Assembly: GCF_003462685.1 (NCBI RefSeq) | Contig: NZ_QRVE01000008.1 | Location: forward strand, 23,283-87,282 | Direction: 5' to 3' | DNA: 64,000 bases | Origin: Collinsella sp. AF23-4AC | Lineage (GTDB): Bacteria > Actinomycetota > Coriobacteriia > Coriobacteriales > Coriobacteriaceae | In this document: positions 8,152 through 17,081 of the stretch, one piece after another | Layout of the letters: each line of letters opens with the position of its first letter | How positions within the stretch are numbered: position 1 is the first letter of the stretch | Notes under the pieces: generated by a model | Databases searched by the model: none | Seen by the model: the letters and a program-made list of their open reading frames with translations, nothing else | What the model was told of the DNA's origin: nothing | Program-made: the position numbers and the translations under genes

Positions 8152-11022
8152 ATGAGTCGCCGCAACACCGAACTGCTCTTGCTCATCGCCTCGGCGTTCC
8201 CCGTCATCCTGCTGTATGCGATGTACGTGCTCACCGCGGGCGCCGCCATCTCCTTTGAGACGCTCGCCGTGCCGATCGGCCTCTTTGCCGCCTTCGCCGC
8301 GGCACATATCGCCGTGCGCATCTTGGCGCCCGGCGCCGACCCCGCCATCCTACCCATCGTATTTATACTTTCGGGCATCGGCATCACGTTCGTGACGCGT
8401 CTCGCCCCCGCTCTCGCCATCTCACAGCTCATCATCCTGTTTGTCTCGGTGGCGCTCATGGTGGGAACGCTTGCACTGGTCAAAAACCTCGACGTGGTCA
8501 TGCGCTACAAGTACACCTTTGGCATTATCGGCATCATTCTGCTGATGCTGCCTATCTTTATCGGCACCACGATCTCGGGCTCCAAGCTGTGGATTCGCAT
8601 CGCAGGCTTTACCATCCAGCCCGGCGAGTTCGCCAAGGTCTTTATCGTGCTGTTCCTGGCCGGGTACCTGGCCGAGAACCGCGAGCTGCTCTCCATCTCC
8701 AACCGCAAGATCTTGGGCTTTAAGATCCCTCGCCTGCGACTGCTGCTGCCGTTGTTTGCCGTGTGGGGTGTGTGCCTGCTCGTCGTCGTCTTCGAACGCG
8801 ACCTGGGTTCTGCCGTGCTGTTCTACACCATCTTCTTGCTGATGCTCTACGTTGCCACGGGGCGCTTTTCGTATGTCGTTATCGGCCTTGCGCTCTTAGC
8901 CGTCGGAGCCGTGGGCGCCTACAAGTTCCTGTCTCACGTTCAGGTGCGTTTCCAGGTTTGGGTCGATCCGTTTAAGGACGCCCAGGGCCAGGGCTACCAG
9001 ATCGTCCAGTCGCTCTTCTCGCTTGCCGATGGCGGTCTGGTCGGTGTTGGCATCGGCAACGGCATGGCCAACAACATCCCTGTCGTCGAGTCCGACTTTA
9101 TCTTCTCTGCCATCGGCGAGGAGATGGGCCTTTTGGGCGGCGGCGCCGTGCTCATCCTGTTTATGCTCTTTGCCGTGCGTGGCCTCACCACGGCTGCCCG
9201 CGCTAAATCCGACCTCGCCGCCTTTAGCGCCACGGGCCTTACGGCCGCCATCAGCTTCCAGGCCTTCTTGATCGTGGGCGGCGTTACCCGCCTGATCCCG
9301 CTGACCGGCGTCACCCTGCCCTTTATGAGCCAGGGCGGTTCCTCGCTGCTGGCAAGCTTTATCATCGTCGCGCTCCTGCTGCGCGCCGGTGACGAAGCGA
9401 CCGGACGCGAGGCCGAGCTTACCGGCACCGGCACCATGACCGCCATCACCGATGATCAGGTCGCATCCGCCGCCGCCCCGACGGGCACGCGCTTTGCCAC
9501 CTCGTCTTCCTACGGCAGCGGCAGCCATTCCGTCGGCTCGCGCATGCGCCGTCGCCTGCTCGACACGCCTGAATCCGGTGTGCTCGGCCGCGTTGCGCTC
9601 GCCAACCGTCTAACCCGTGCGGTGCTCGCCTTTACGGCGCTGTTCGCCATCCTTATCGGCAACCTCACCTATGTCCAGGTCATCAAGGCCAAGGACTATC
9701 AGGATATGCCGACCAACAACCACACTATCGCCCGCTCCAAGTACATCCAGCGCGGTTCCATCATCACGTCCGACGGCGTGACGCTGGCCGAGTCGCTGCA
9801 GCAGGAGGACGGCACCTACGTACGCTCCTACCCCAACGGCAACCTGGCAGCGCACGTGGTTGGCTACGTGAGCCAGCAGTATGGCACCACCGCCATCGAG
9901 AGTGTCATGAACGACACGCTCACCGGCTCTAAGGATTACTCCAGCTGGAACAACGCCATCGCGTCGCTCGCGGGCCAGACCCAGCCGGGCAACACCGCCA
10001 AGCTCACCATCGACTCGCGTATCCAGACGGCGGCCGAGCAGGCGCTCAAGGGCTTTAAGGGCGCTGTAGTGGTCATCGACCCGCGTACCGGTGCGGTGCT
10101 CGCATGCGCCAGCTCGCCCACCTATGACAACACCAACATCGACGCCCTGCTGCAGGCGGGCGGCGGCGAGGACGGCTCCATGTACAATCGCGCCATGGAC
10201 GCGCTGTACACGCCGGGCTCCACGTTTAAGGTCGTTACGCTTTCCGCGGCACTCGAGACCGGCACCGCCAGCCTTACCAGCACCTACCAGGCGCCCGGCT
10301 CCATGGACATCGGCAACGCGCCGGTCACCAACTATGCCAACGAGAGCTACGGCACCATCAGCCTACAGCAGGCCTTTGCCGTGTCTTCCAACGTCGTCTT
10401 TGGCCAAGTGGCAAACGAAGTTGGCGCAAACACGCTCGTGCAGTTTGCCAACGCCTTTGGCTACGGCCAAAAGCTCGGCCAGGACCTGACCTCCGCGGCC
10501 TCCATCATGGCCGACCCGTCGCTCATGACCGAGTGGGAGACCGCCTGGGCCGGCGCCGGCCAGCCTGTCGGCATGGACCACACGCCCGGGCCGCAGACCA
10601 CCGTCATGCAAAACGCCGTGATTGCCGCCGCCATCGCTAACAGCGGCGTAGTCATGGACCCGTACTTTGTAGCCCAGGTACTCGCCCCGGACGGAACTGT
10701 GGTCAAGACCACGCAGTCCCGCTCGCTGGGTCAGGCCGTCAGCTCCGCCACGGCCGACCAGGTCAAGCAGGCCATGCTCGCCGTCGTCCAGTCCGGTACC
10801 GGCACCGATGCCCAGGTCCCCGGCGTCAAGGTCGCCGGCAAGACCGGCTCGGCCGAGACCGGCGGCACCAACGTCAACTCGATGTTCGTTGGCTTTGCAC
10901 CTTACGATTCACCCACGGTCGCCATCTCGGTGGCCTTGGAGGATTACGACAAACACGACGTCAAGGCAGCCAAGATTGCCGGCATCGTCCTGACCGCGGC
11001 GCTCGCCGCACAGGGAGCGTGA
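8152..11022 (+). CDS. FtsW/RodA glycosyltransferase fused to a class B penicillin-binding protein
   Basis: A 956-aa single open frame. Residues 1-425 are a SEDS polymerase with about ten membrane helices (SGSKLWIRIAGFTIQPGEFAK; PLTGVTLPFMSQGGSSLLAS). A linker and a further membrane helix (about 480-505) lead to a transpeptidase domain: STFK near S690, SSN near 745-747, KTGSAE with K near 897. In most actinobacteria rodA and pbpA are separate neighbours at this point of the cluster; here the lipid II polymerase and its cognate transpeptidase are one chain. GGGAG lies 8 nt before the ATG at 8152, better placed than the GTG at 8143. No stop or frameshift marks the junction. Confidence 0.92.
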   Translation: MSRRNTELLLLIASAFPVILLYAMYVLTAGAAISFETLAVPIGLFAAFAAAHIAVRILAPGADPAILPIVFILSGIGITFVTRLAPALAISQLIILFVSVALMVGTLALVKNLDVVMRYKYTFGIIGIILLMLPIFIGTTISGSKLWIRIAGFTIQPGEFAKVFIVLFLAGYLAENRELLSISNRKILGFKIPRLRLLLPLFAVWGVCLLVVVFERDLGSAVLFYTIFLLMLYVATGRFSYVVIGLALLAVGAVGAYKFLSHVQVRFQVWVDPFKDAQGQGYQIVQSLFSLADGGLVGVGIGNGMANNIPVVESDFIFSAIGEEMGLLGGGAVLILFMLFAVRGLTTAARAKSDLAAFSATGLTAAISFQAFLIVGGVTRLIPLTGVTLPFMSQGGSSLLASFIIVALLLRAGDEATGREAELTGTGTMTAITDDQVASAAAPTGTRFATSSSYGSGSHSVGSRMRRRLLDTPESGVLGRVALANRLTRAVLAFTALFAILIGNLTYVQVIKAKDYQDMPTNNHTIARSKYIQRGSIITSDGVTLAESLQQEDGTYVRSYPNGNLAAHVVGYVSQQYGTTAIESVMNDTLTGSKDYSSWNNAIASLAGQTQPGNTAKLTIDSRIQTAAEQALKGFKGAVVVIDPRTGAVLACASSPTYDNTNIDALLQAGGGEDGSMYNRAMDALYTPGSTFKVVTLSAALETGTASLTSTYQAPGSMDIGNAPVTNYANESYGTISLQQAFAVSSNVVFGQVANEVGANTLVQFANAFGYGQKLGQDLTSAASIMADPSLMTEWETAWAGAGQPVGMDHTPGPQTTVMQNAVIAAAIANSGVVMDPYFVAQVLAPDGTVVKTTQSRSLGQAVSSATADQVKQAMLAVVQSGTGTDAQVPGVKVAGKTGSAETGGTNVNSMFVGFAPYDSPTVAISVALEDYDKHDVKAAKIAGIVLTAALAAQGA

Positions 11023-11154
11023 TGCCCATGATTGAATCGGACACCCGAGGCGCGCCGCGGCCGAAGAGTTAGCGGCAACGCGCCACACGGCCCCAGCGGC
11101 CACATCGTAGGTACTACACACATCGTTGAGCGAATAGTTATGTTAGGAGCAGGA

Positions 11155-13116
11155 ATGGAACAGAGGGTCCTCGGGGGAAGATACCTCCTCAAGGATAAGG
11201 TGGGGACAGGCGGCATGGCGACCGTCTTCCGTGCGCAGGACCAGGTCCTCGACCGCACGGTAGCCGTCAAGATCATGCTGCCGCAGTATGCTGGCGACGC
11301 AACCTTCGCCGCACGCTTTAAGCAGGAGGCCCAGGCAGCAGCCGGTCTCTCCTCCCCCTATATCGTGGGCGTCTACGATTGGGGCAAGGACGGCGACACC
11401 TATTACATCGTCATGGAGTACCTGCGCGGCACCGACCTTAAGAGCGGCATCAAGAGCCACGGCGCCCTCGACCCCAAGAAGGTCGCCCAGATCGGCTCGC
11501 AGATCAGCTCCGCGCTTTCGGTCGCCCACAAGCACGAGATCATCCACCGCGACATCAAGCCGCAGAACATCATGGTGCTGCCCGACGGCAACATCAAGGT
11601 GATGGACTTTGGCATCGCGCGCGCCAAGAACAGCCACCTCACGCAAGACAACAACGTGCTGGGAACCGCCCACTACGTCAGTCCCGAGCAGACCCGTGGT
11701 CAGGACCTCGGCCCCACCTCGGATATCTACTCGCTGGGCGTCGTGATGTACGAGTGCGCCACCGGCCGCGTGCCCTTTGACGGTGATGACGCCATCTCAG
11801 TCGCACTCAAGCAGGTCAACGAGCTGCCTATTCCGCCGAGTCAGATCAACTCCGGTGTCGACGCCGACCTTGAGCGCATCATCCTCAAGTGCATGGAGAA
11901 GGACCCGGCAAACCGCTTCCAGACCGCCGACGAGCTTCGTCAGGTGCTCAACAGCTACCTGTCGGGCCGTGCCGTCAACATCTCGGAGCCCACGCGCATC
12001 ATCGGTGCACCCGGTGAACTGGGCGCCACCAAGACTCGCGAGCTTTCCGATCAGACGCGCGCCATGGTACGTCCCGTCTCGGGCGTGAGCGGCCAGAATA
12101 CCGCCCGTAGCTCGGTTTCGGGCTCCACCGGCTCCTACGAGGTCGAAAAGCCCAAATCCAACAAGAACAAGATCATCGCCGCCGTGGTGGCAGCCGTTGC
12201 CGTCATCGGTATCGTGGTGGCCTTTGCCACAGGACTCTTTGGCGGCGAGCAGGTCACCGTACCCGATGTGCTGGGCAAGGACCAGCAGACTGCCGTCGAG
12301 CAGATCAAGGAAGCCGGCCTCGAGGTCGGCACCATCGACCAAAGCTACAACGACGATATCGACGAGGGCAAGGTCGCCGAGCAGACGCCCAACGGCAAAA
12401 CCAAGAAGGCCAAGGGCACCAAGGTGAACCTGGTAATCTCCAAGGGCCCCAAGCCCTCCGAGAAGGTTGAGGTTCCCCGGCTTGTCGGCCTGACCAAGGA
12501 CCAGGCAGAAGCCGCGCTGGCAAGCGTTGGCCTGAAGGGCAACGCCTCCGAGGAGGCCAACGAGGCCGATGAGGGCCAGGTCTTTGAGCAGGGCACCGAA
12601 CCCGGTAAGGAAGTCGAGAAGGGCACGACCATCTCGTACAAGGTCTCCAGCGGTCCTGACACCACCTCCGTCCCCGATCTGACCGACATGACCGAGGCCC
12701 AGGCGCGCAACGCCCTCGATATGGCAGGCTTTGGCGTCGACGTGAGCTACCAGGAGAACGATTCGGTTACCGAGGGCACCGTGATTAGCTGGAACCCCAG
12801 CGGCAAGCAGAAGCCTGGCGCCACGATTACCGTCGTCATTGCCAAGAAGTCCGGCAAGGCCAGCGTTCCGGGCAACCTGTACGGCAAGAGCATCTCCGCG
12901 GCCGTCACCGCGCTCAACAACGCCGGGTTCTACAACATCGCATTCTGCGATCAGAACGGCAACCCCGTGAGTGGCAACGAAAACGCCACCGTCACGGGCG
13001 TCTCCCCCACCGGCAAGCAGTCCACCGACAGCACGATTACGCTGACGGTTGCACTTTCTGGCTCGGGTTCGGGTTCAGGCACGAGCACGGGCGACGATTC
13101 CGGTACGACCAACTAG
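11155..13116 (+). CDS. pknB: PASTA-domain Ser/Thr protein kinase (PknB type)
   Basis: A 653-aa protein. The kinase domain (about 8-275) has GTGGMATVFRAQD, VAVKIM, HRDIKPQNIM, MDFGIAR and GTAHYVSPEQ, so it is an RD kinase. A juxtamembrane region with many Thr follows, then one membrane helix (about 339-362) and four PASTA repeats (VPDVLG, VPRLVG, VPDLTD, VPGNLY) ending in a Gly/Ser/Thr tail. PASTA domains sense muropeptides or lipid II in this family. AGGAG is 6 nt before the ATG at 11155; a TTG-started extension back to 11032 has no ribosome site. It is the last gene of the cluster and ends before a strong terminator. Confidence 0.93.
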   Translation: MEQRVLGGRYLLKDKVGTGGMATVFRAQDQVLDRTVAVKIMLPQYAGDATFAARFKQEAQAAAGLSSPYIVGVYDWGKDGDTYYIVMEYLRGTDLKSGIKSHGALDPKKVAQIGSQISSALSVAHKHEIIHRDIKPQNIMVLPDGNIKVMDFGIARAKNSHLTQDNNVLGTAHYVSPEQTRGQDLGPTSDIYSLGVVMYECATGRVPFDGDDAISVALKQVNELPIPPSQINSGVDADLERIILKCMEKDPANRFQTADELRQVLNSYLSGRAVNISEPTRIIGAPGELGATKTRELSDQTRAMVRPVSGVSGQNTARSSVSGSTGSYEVEKPKSNKNKIIAAVVAAVAVIGIVVAFATGLFGGEQVTVPDVLGKDQQTAVEQIKEAGLEVGTIDQSYNDDIDEGKVAEQTPNGKTKKAKGTKVNLVISKGPKPSEKVEVPRLVGLTKDQAEAALASVGLKGNASEEANEADEGQVFEQGTEPGKEVEKGTTISYKVSSGPDTTSVPDLTDMTEAQARNALDMAGFGVDVSYQENDSVTEGTVISWNPSGKQKPGATITVVIAKKSGKASVPGNLYGKSISAAVTALNNAGFYNIAFCDQNGNPVSGNENATVTGVSPTGKQSTDSTITLTVALSGSGSGSGTSTGDDSGTTN

Positions 13117-13168
13117 TCGCAACCCAACCGCTCATTACGGCTCTCGCCGCAAACATATTCGCTCACAG

Positions 13169-13208
13169 GCGCCCGCTTGCTCCCCCAGCAAGCGGGCGCT
13201 TCATTTTT
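13169..13208 (+). terminator. Rho-independent terminator after pknB
   Basis: A perfect 13-bp stem, GCGCCCGCTTGCT with AGCAAGCGGGCGC, around a 5-nt C loop, followed by TTCATTTTT. Confidence 0.9.
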
Positions 13209-13222
13209 GACATGGCATGAAT

Positions 13223-13289
13223 CAGAAGAGCCCGGCACCGTAGCGGTACCGGGCTCGATATTCCTCTGGTGCCCCCGGGCGGATTCGAA
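13223..13289 (-). repeat. Direct repeat copy 1: tRNA-Arg 3' end plus its terminator
   Basis: 67 nt identical to 13351-13417, 128 bp apart. Each copy holds, in minus-strand order, the T-arm/acceptor 3' end with CCA of tRNA-Arg and the hairpin GAGCCCGGTACC / GGTGCCGGGCTC that follows it. This copy has no 5' half and cannot be a tRNA. Confidence 0.85.
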
Positions 13290-13316
13290 AACTCCCCCCG
13301 CGGGGAAATGAGTGAC

Positions 13317-13353
13317 GCGGGTGTCGACGGTCCGAATCCTGCCCTTAGACCAG
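13317..13353 (+). pseudogene. tRNA 3' fragment in inverted orientation
   Basis: From GCGGGTGTCGACGGT to GACCA, the plus strand resembles the anticodon-stem-to-CCA part of the neighbouring tRNA-Arg, but in the opposite orientation. About 28 of the first 30 bases match before the acceptor end diverges. No 5' half is present. Confidence 0.55.
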
Positions 13354-13361
13354 AAGAGCCC

Positions 13362-13390
13362 GGCACCGTAGCGGTACCGGGCTCGATATT
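13362..13390 (-). terminator. Terminator of tRNA-Arg
   Basis: On the minus strand, GAGCCCGGTACC and GGTGCCGGGCTC form a stem right after the tRNA, ending in TTCTG. The same hairpin is duplicated in the 13223-13289 copy. Confidence 0.6.
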
Positions 13391-13394
13391 CCTC

Positions 13395-13470
13395 TGGTGC
13401 CCCCGGGCGGATTCGAACCGTCGACACCCGCTTTAGGAGAGCGGTGCTCTATCCCCTGAGCTACGGAGGC
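13395..13470 (-). tRNA. tRNA-Arg, anticodon CCT
   Basis: 76 nt including an encoded CCA. Acceptor stem GCCTCCG / CGGGGGC has one T-G pair. D-arm GCTC-GAGC. The anticodon stem CCGCT / AGCGG encloses loop CTCCTAA with anticodon CCT, which reads AGG (Arg). The T-arm GACGG-TTCGAAT-CCGCC has one A-C mismatch. The 3' end is part of the 67-nt direct repeat. Confidence 0.93.
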
Positions 13471-13542
13471 ATGTTGTACTAGTGTAGCAGATTTGCGCCA
13501 CTACCATGCAGCGCATAGCCACTCTTCGAGATAGTCGTCTGC

Positions 13543-13593
13543 GACGTTCTTTAATGACTAGTCGTTTAAGAACGTCCCAGGCGACTAGTCGCC
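13543..13593. repeat. Palindromic intergenic element
   Basis: A near-perfect 35-bp palindrome (GACGTTCTTTAATGACTAG...) followed by the perfect 14-bp palindrome GGCGACTAGTCGCC, overlapping the end of the DUF956 gene. The first part recurs at 18559-18612. Confidence 0.7.
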
Positions 13594-13983
13594 TTTATGG
13601 AAGAGGCTTTTGATGACGGAGGGGATGCTCTTGGCGCCCTTGGCCGTCACATCGATAAAGTCGGGCGAACGAACGAGCTTGTCCTCGTCAATGTACTTAC
13701 GCACCGCGCGAAGCGTTTCCTTGTCATTGCGCGTCGAAAACGTAAAGTGGCCATTCTCTTTGGTAAAGATGGCAAAACGCGTAATCTTCTTGGTGCCGCG
13801 CAAAACCTCGGCGGCAATATAGTCGACCTCGTCCCACGGGATTTGGATATAATCCTCGGGATTACGCTCGTTATAGTACTCAAACGCCTTATTGCCCACC
13901 ATCACGTTACCGTGACTGGTAAGCCCCATCAGGCAGGTTGCCGGCGTTGCCAAATCGACCGTGCTGTTCTGAGATTGCGCCAT
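13585..13983 (-). CDS. DUF956 family protein of the mannose PTS operon
   Basis: A 132-aa protein (MAQSQNSTVDLATPATCLMG...). Short DUF956 proteins, sometimes called ManO, are encoded next to mannose-type PTS genes and are thought to modulate them; the mechanism is not well established. The core (KAFEYYNERNPEDYIQIPW; FAIFTKENGHFTFSTRN) fits the family. Start 13983 was chosen over 14034 because it begins the conserved region and has a GAGG 6 nt upstream. It is the last gene of the PTS operon. Confidence 0.78.
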   Translation of the reverse strand: MAQSQNSTVDLATPATCLMGLTSHGNVMVGNKAFEYYNERNPEDYIQIPWDEVDYIAAEVLRGTKKITRFAIFTKENGHFTFSTRNDKETLRAVRKYIDEDKLVRSPDFIDVTAKGAKSIPSVIKSLFHKGD

Positions 13984-14103
13984 ACGCGCCTCGCCCTCCA
14001 ATAAAAACAATCGGACCGCATCCAGTGTACCCACCGGGTGCGGTCCGTTTCAATGGCTCAAAAGCCCTTGCCTAGCAACTCTCGGTCTTAAGCCGAAGCG
14101 TGC

Positions 14104-15024
14104 TTACATGAAGCCGCAGACGCGACCGATGATGCCGACGGCGAAGAGAGCCAGGATGATGACGATCGGGCTGACCTTCTTCTTGAGGAGCTTGCAGACC
14201 AGAAGGGTCAGGCACACGGCGGCAAGGCCGGGGATGAGCTGATCGAGGTTGGCCTGAAGCGTGGTGACCTTCACCGGGTCGAGTGCGTTGGCACCGACAG
14301 AGCTGTACATCGTCAATGCCTGCTTGATGCCCTCAGAACCGGCGGGCAGGTTGGCCCAGTCGATATAGGCGCCAGCGGACTGCGTGACCTTGGAGACGAC
14401 CGGGGTGAAGGAGATGGACACCCAGCGCTCGACCAGGGCGCCGATGATGAACATACCCAGGATGGAAGCACCCTCGGTGACCTTGCCCATCAGACCGCCG
14501 GAGAGGTCCTTGGCGATGGAGGAGCCGACCTTGTAGCCAAACTCCTGCGTGTACCACAGGAAGGCGTAACGGATGATGTTCCACGCGAAGAAGAACAGCA
14601 GCGGACCGGCGATGCTGCCGGACAGGGCCAGGGAAGCGCCCAGTGCGCCCAGAATCGGGCGAAGGGTGAACCAGAAGGCGGGGTCGCCGACGCCGGCGAG
14701 CGGGCCCATCATACCGACCTTGACGCCCTGAATGGCGACGTCGTCAATCGGAGCACCGTTGGCGCGCTCCTCCTCGAGGGCGAGGGTAACGCCAATGACG
14801 GGGGCGGAAACATAGGGGTGGGTGTTATAGAACTCCAGGTGGCGCTTAAGAGCGGCAATCTGGTCATCCTTGCTGGTGTAGAGCTTCTTGATCGCAGGGA
14901 TCATTGCGAAGCACCAGCCGCCGTTCTGCATACGCTCGTAGTTCCACGAGCCCTGAAGGAACTGATGACGGAAGCAAACCTTCTTACGGTCAGCCTTGGT
15001 GAGCTGAATCTTGTTCTCTGCCAT
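14104..15024 (-). CDS. manZ: PTS mannose/fructose/sorbose-family IID component
   Basis: A 306-aa protein. The sequence FRHQFLQGSWNYERMQNGGW near the N-terminus and the GVKVGMMGPLAGVGDP block are typical of IID. Several membrane helices lie in the C-terminal half. With IIC it forms the membrane channel that imports mannose or related hexoses with phosphorylation by IIAB. A ribosome site with GGGGAG 8 nt upstream supports the ATG at 15024 over the GTG at 15033. It follows the IIC gene by 16 nt. Confidence 0.92.
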   Translation of the reverse strand: MAENKIQLTKADRKKVCFRHQFLQGSWNYERMQNGGWCFAMIPAIKKLYTSKDDQIAALKRHLEFYNTHPYVSAPVIGVTLALEEERANGAPIDDVAIQGVKVGMMGPLAGVGDPAFWFTLRPILGALGASLALSGSIAGPLLFFFAWNIIRYAFLWYTQEFGYKVGSSIAKDLSGGLMGKVTEGASILGMFIIGALVERWVSISFTPVVSKVTQSAGAYIDWANLPAGSEGIKQALTMYSSVGANALDPVKVTTLQANLDQLIPGLAAVCLTLLVCKLLKKKVSPIVIILALFAVGIIGRVCGFM

Positions 15025-15040
15025 ATGTATCACTCCCCTC

Positions 15041-15859
15041 CTACTCGTAATCGTTCAGAATGTCGCCGAGCGGGTCACCGGAGCCACCGCCCATGCCGCC
15101 ACCCTGCTTGGCCAGATCCTTAAGGCCAAGGTAGATGAGGGCAAGGGAGATGCCGATGAGGCCAAGGGCGATCAGCGTGAGCTGAGGGATGGCAGCAAGG
15201 ACAAAGCCGAGGATGAAGAACGGCCAGGTCTCCTTGGTGGCCATCATGTTGATGACCATGGCGTAACCGACGGAAGCGACCATGCCGCCGCCGACAGCCA
15301 TGCCGCCGGACAGCCAATCGGGCATAGCGTTAAGCGCGTTGGTAACGGCCTCGGCCGGGATGATGCACAGAAGTACTGCCGGGATGGCGATACGAACACC
15401 CTGCATGAGGATGCCGGCGTACTGCCAACGCTCGATGCCGGCGAAGTCGCCCTTCTCGGCGCAGGCGTCCATGCCGTGAACCATAGCGGTAGCCAGGGTA
15501 CGGCAGATCATGGTCAGGAACAGACCAGCGACCGACAGCGGGACGGCGACGGCGATGGCGGCGGTAACGGCCTTGGCCGAATCGGTGGCGCCACCGTTGA
15601 GGGCGAGCACCATGATGATCGAAGAAGCGACCGAGGCCAGAGCGGCGTCAGGCGCGACGGCGGCGCCGACGTTAGCCCAGCCAAGGGCCATCATCTGGAG
15701 CGAACCGCCCAGGAGGATGCCCTCCTGAAGGTGACCGGTTACGAGACCGATAAGCGTGCATGCCACGAGCGGCTGATGGAACTGGAACTCATCCAGAATG
15801 CCTTCCATACCGGCAAGCAACGCGACAATCGCAACAAGCAGAATAGTGATTGCAGACAT
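15041..15859 (-). CDS. manY: PTS mannose/fructose/sorbose-family IIC component
   Basis: A 272-aa membrane protein of IIC type: LLAGMEGILDEFQFHQPLVA at the N-terminus, GLVTGHLQEGILLGGSLQMM, and about eight hydrophobic helices. The C-terminal tail is short and Gly-rich (GGGMGGGSGDP). AAAGGAGGG precedes the ATG. It lies 18 nt after the IIAB gene and before IID in the usual order. Confidence 0.92.
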   Translation of the reverse strand: MSAITILLVAIVALLAGMEGILDEFQFHQPLVACTLIGLVTGHLQEGILLGGSLQMMALGWANVGAAVAPDAALASVASSIIMVLALNGGATDSAKAVTAAIAVAVPLSVAGLFLTMICRTLATAMVHGMDACAEKGDFAGIERWQYAGILMQGVRIAIPAVLLCIIPAEAVTNALNAMPDWLSGGMAVGGGMVASVGYAMVINMMATKETWPFFILGFVLAAIPQLTLIALGLIGISLALIYLGLKDLAKQGGGMGGGSGDPLGDILNDYE

Positions 15860-15877
15860 GTATCGGACCCTCCTTTA

Positions 15878-16867
15878 CTATGCTTGAGCGGCCAGTTCGG
15901 CCTTAGCTTTCTTCAACATGGCGTCGAGATCCTCGGAGGAATCCGAAGGAACCTTGCGGACCTCGAACTTGACGCCCTTGGCCTTGAGAGCCTCGATGGT
16001 CTTGACATCGTCATCGCCCATGGCGACAGCGTTGGTGACGACGACCTTGCCCTTGGAGTGGGCCATGGAACCGATGTTGGCTTCCTTGATGTCGACGCCG
16101 GCCTCGATGGCCCTGAGCAGATCCTGCGGGTTCTCGAACAGCAGCATGGCCTTGGTGTCGCCAAAGCGCGTGTCCTTGACGACCTCGGCCATCTTCTTGA
16201 TGGGCACGACGTTAGCATGGACTCCCGGAGGGGCAGCCTGCTCAATCATGGTCTTGCGGAGCTCGTCGTGAGCAACGCCGTCGGAGACCACGATAATGCG
16301 GTTGGGGTTGATCTGCTTGGTCCACGTGGTGGCCACCTGACCATGCAGCAGACGGGTGTCGATACGGACGTGGGCGATCTTGATGTGCCCATCGCCGATG
16401 ACCGTTCCCGGAGGAATGGCACCCGCAGGAGCAGCGGCGGCCGCAGCCGGCTTCTTCTCCTCGGGCTCCAGAGACTCGGGCTTGACGCGCACGCCGGCCT
16501 TAGCCTCAGTCACGAGATGTTTTGCGATCGCATGTGCAGTGTTCTTTGCGTCAAAGCGCTGCGAATATGCCTCGATGAGCATAGGCAGGTTGACACCGGT
16601 GACGATAGCCCAGGAATCATGGCCCTCGATGAGACCGCTGATCTGGTTGAAGGGCGTGCCGCCCCACAGATCAACGAGGAAGAGCACCTGCTCCTGGTCC
16701 TCGAAGGAAGCGACTGCTTCCTCGACCTTGGCTCGGAAGTCGTCGGGGCCCATGCTCGGCTCGAGCGAGACCACGGCTACAGACGGCTGATCGCCAAAGA
16801 CCATCGAGCCCGTCTGCTTGATTCCAGCCGCCAAGTCACCATGGCTAGCAAGAACAATACTTACCAT
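15878..16867 (-). CDS. manX: PTS mannose-family IIAB component
   Basis: A 329-aa protein. The IIA domain (about 1-130) carries the phospho-accepting His in LASHGDLAAG (H9). An Ala/Pro linker (about 140-155) leads to IIB (about 160-328) with the active His in RIDTRLLHGQVATTW (H175). Phosphate passes from HPr to IIA to IIB to the sugar. AAAGGAGG is 7 nt before the ATG at 16867; the GTG at 16870 is too close. First gene of the operon. Confidence 0.93.
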   Translation of the reverse strand: MVSIVLASHGDLAAGIKQTGSMVFGDQPSVAVVSLEPSMGPDDFRAKVEEAVASFEDQEQVLFLVDLWGGTPFNQISGLIEGHDSWAIVTGVNLPMLIEAYSQRFDAKNTAHAIAKHLVTEAKAGVRVKPESLEPEEKKPAAAAAAPAGAIPPGTVIGDGHIKIAHVRIDTRLLHGQVATTWTKQINPNRIIVVSDGVAHDELRKTMIEQAAPPGVHANVVPIKKMAEVVKDTRFGDTKAMLLFENPQDLLRAIEAGVDIKEANIGSMAHSKGKVVVTNAVAMGDDDVKTIEALKAKGVKFEVRKVPSDSSEDLDAMLKKAKAELAAQA

Positions 16868-16936
16868 CACATAACCTCCTTTTTGTCTACGTATTTCCTA
16901 CACGACAAAAAAGAGTATAGCCGCAAGCGTGGCTAA

Positions 16937-16942
16937 ATTATA
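16937..16942 (-). promoter_or_regulatory. -10 element of the PTS operon
   Basis: The minus strand reads TATAAT about 70 nt before manX. The -35 region is poor and no sigma-54 -24/-12 pair is seen, so an activator may be needed (inference). Confidence 0.5.
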
Positions 16943-17073
16943 GGAAAAAATGTGAACGGTTGGATTATTTGTTTAAACGTCCTGCTTTGTTACAAGTTGG
17001 TTACATCGCTGGTTTTCAGCTATTCCTCGCTAAACATAATTAGTTTGACCATCTTAGAAAACAGATATAAGCA
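16943..17073. other. Intergenic region upstream of the PTS operon
   Basis: AT-richer DNA between the PTS -10 and the insertion sequence, with two GTTTAAAC-like and TTGTTACA/TTGGTTACA stretches but no coding frame I can support. It continues after the insertion at 18444-18558, which is also non-coding. Confidence 0.4.
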
Positions 17074-17081
17074 CAGCATTC

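Noticed and set aside
11022..11072. 16-aa frame starting in the stop codon of the FtsW-PBP gene (MPMIESDTRGAPRPKS)
   Set aside because: Too short to support, and the pknB ribosome site is well downstream; more likely untranslated leader.
13113..13427. 104-aa minus-strand frame across the tRNA-Arg region
   Set aside because: It overlaps the tRNA copy and terminators; this type of frame (VDTRVTHFPAGG, RPGAPEE) is a known artefact of translating tRNA ends.
15011..16936. 641-aa plus-strand frame opposite the PTS operon
   Set aside because: Antisense shadow of the three PTS genes; composition rich in His, Asp and Gly without domains, no ribosome site.
16868..17000. Sigma-54 (-24/-12) promoter for the mannose PTS, as in firmicute lev/man operons
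   Set aside because: No GG-N10-GC pair at the right place, and a TATAAT -10 is present.
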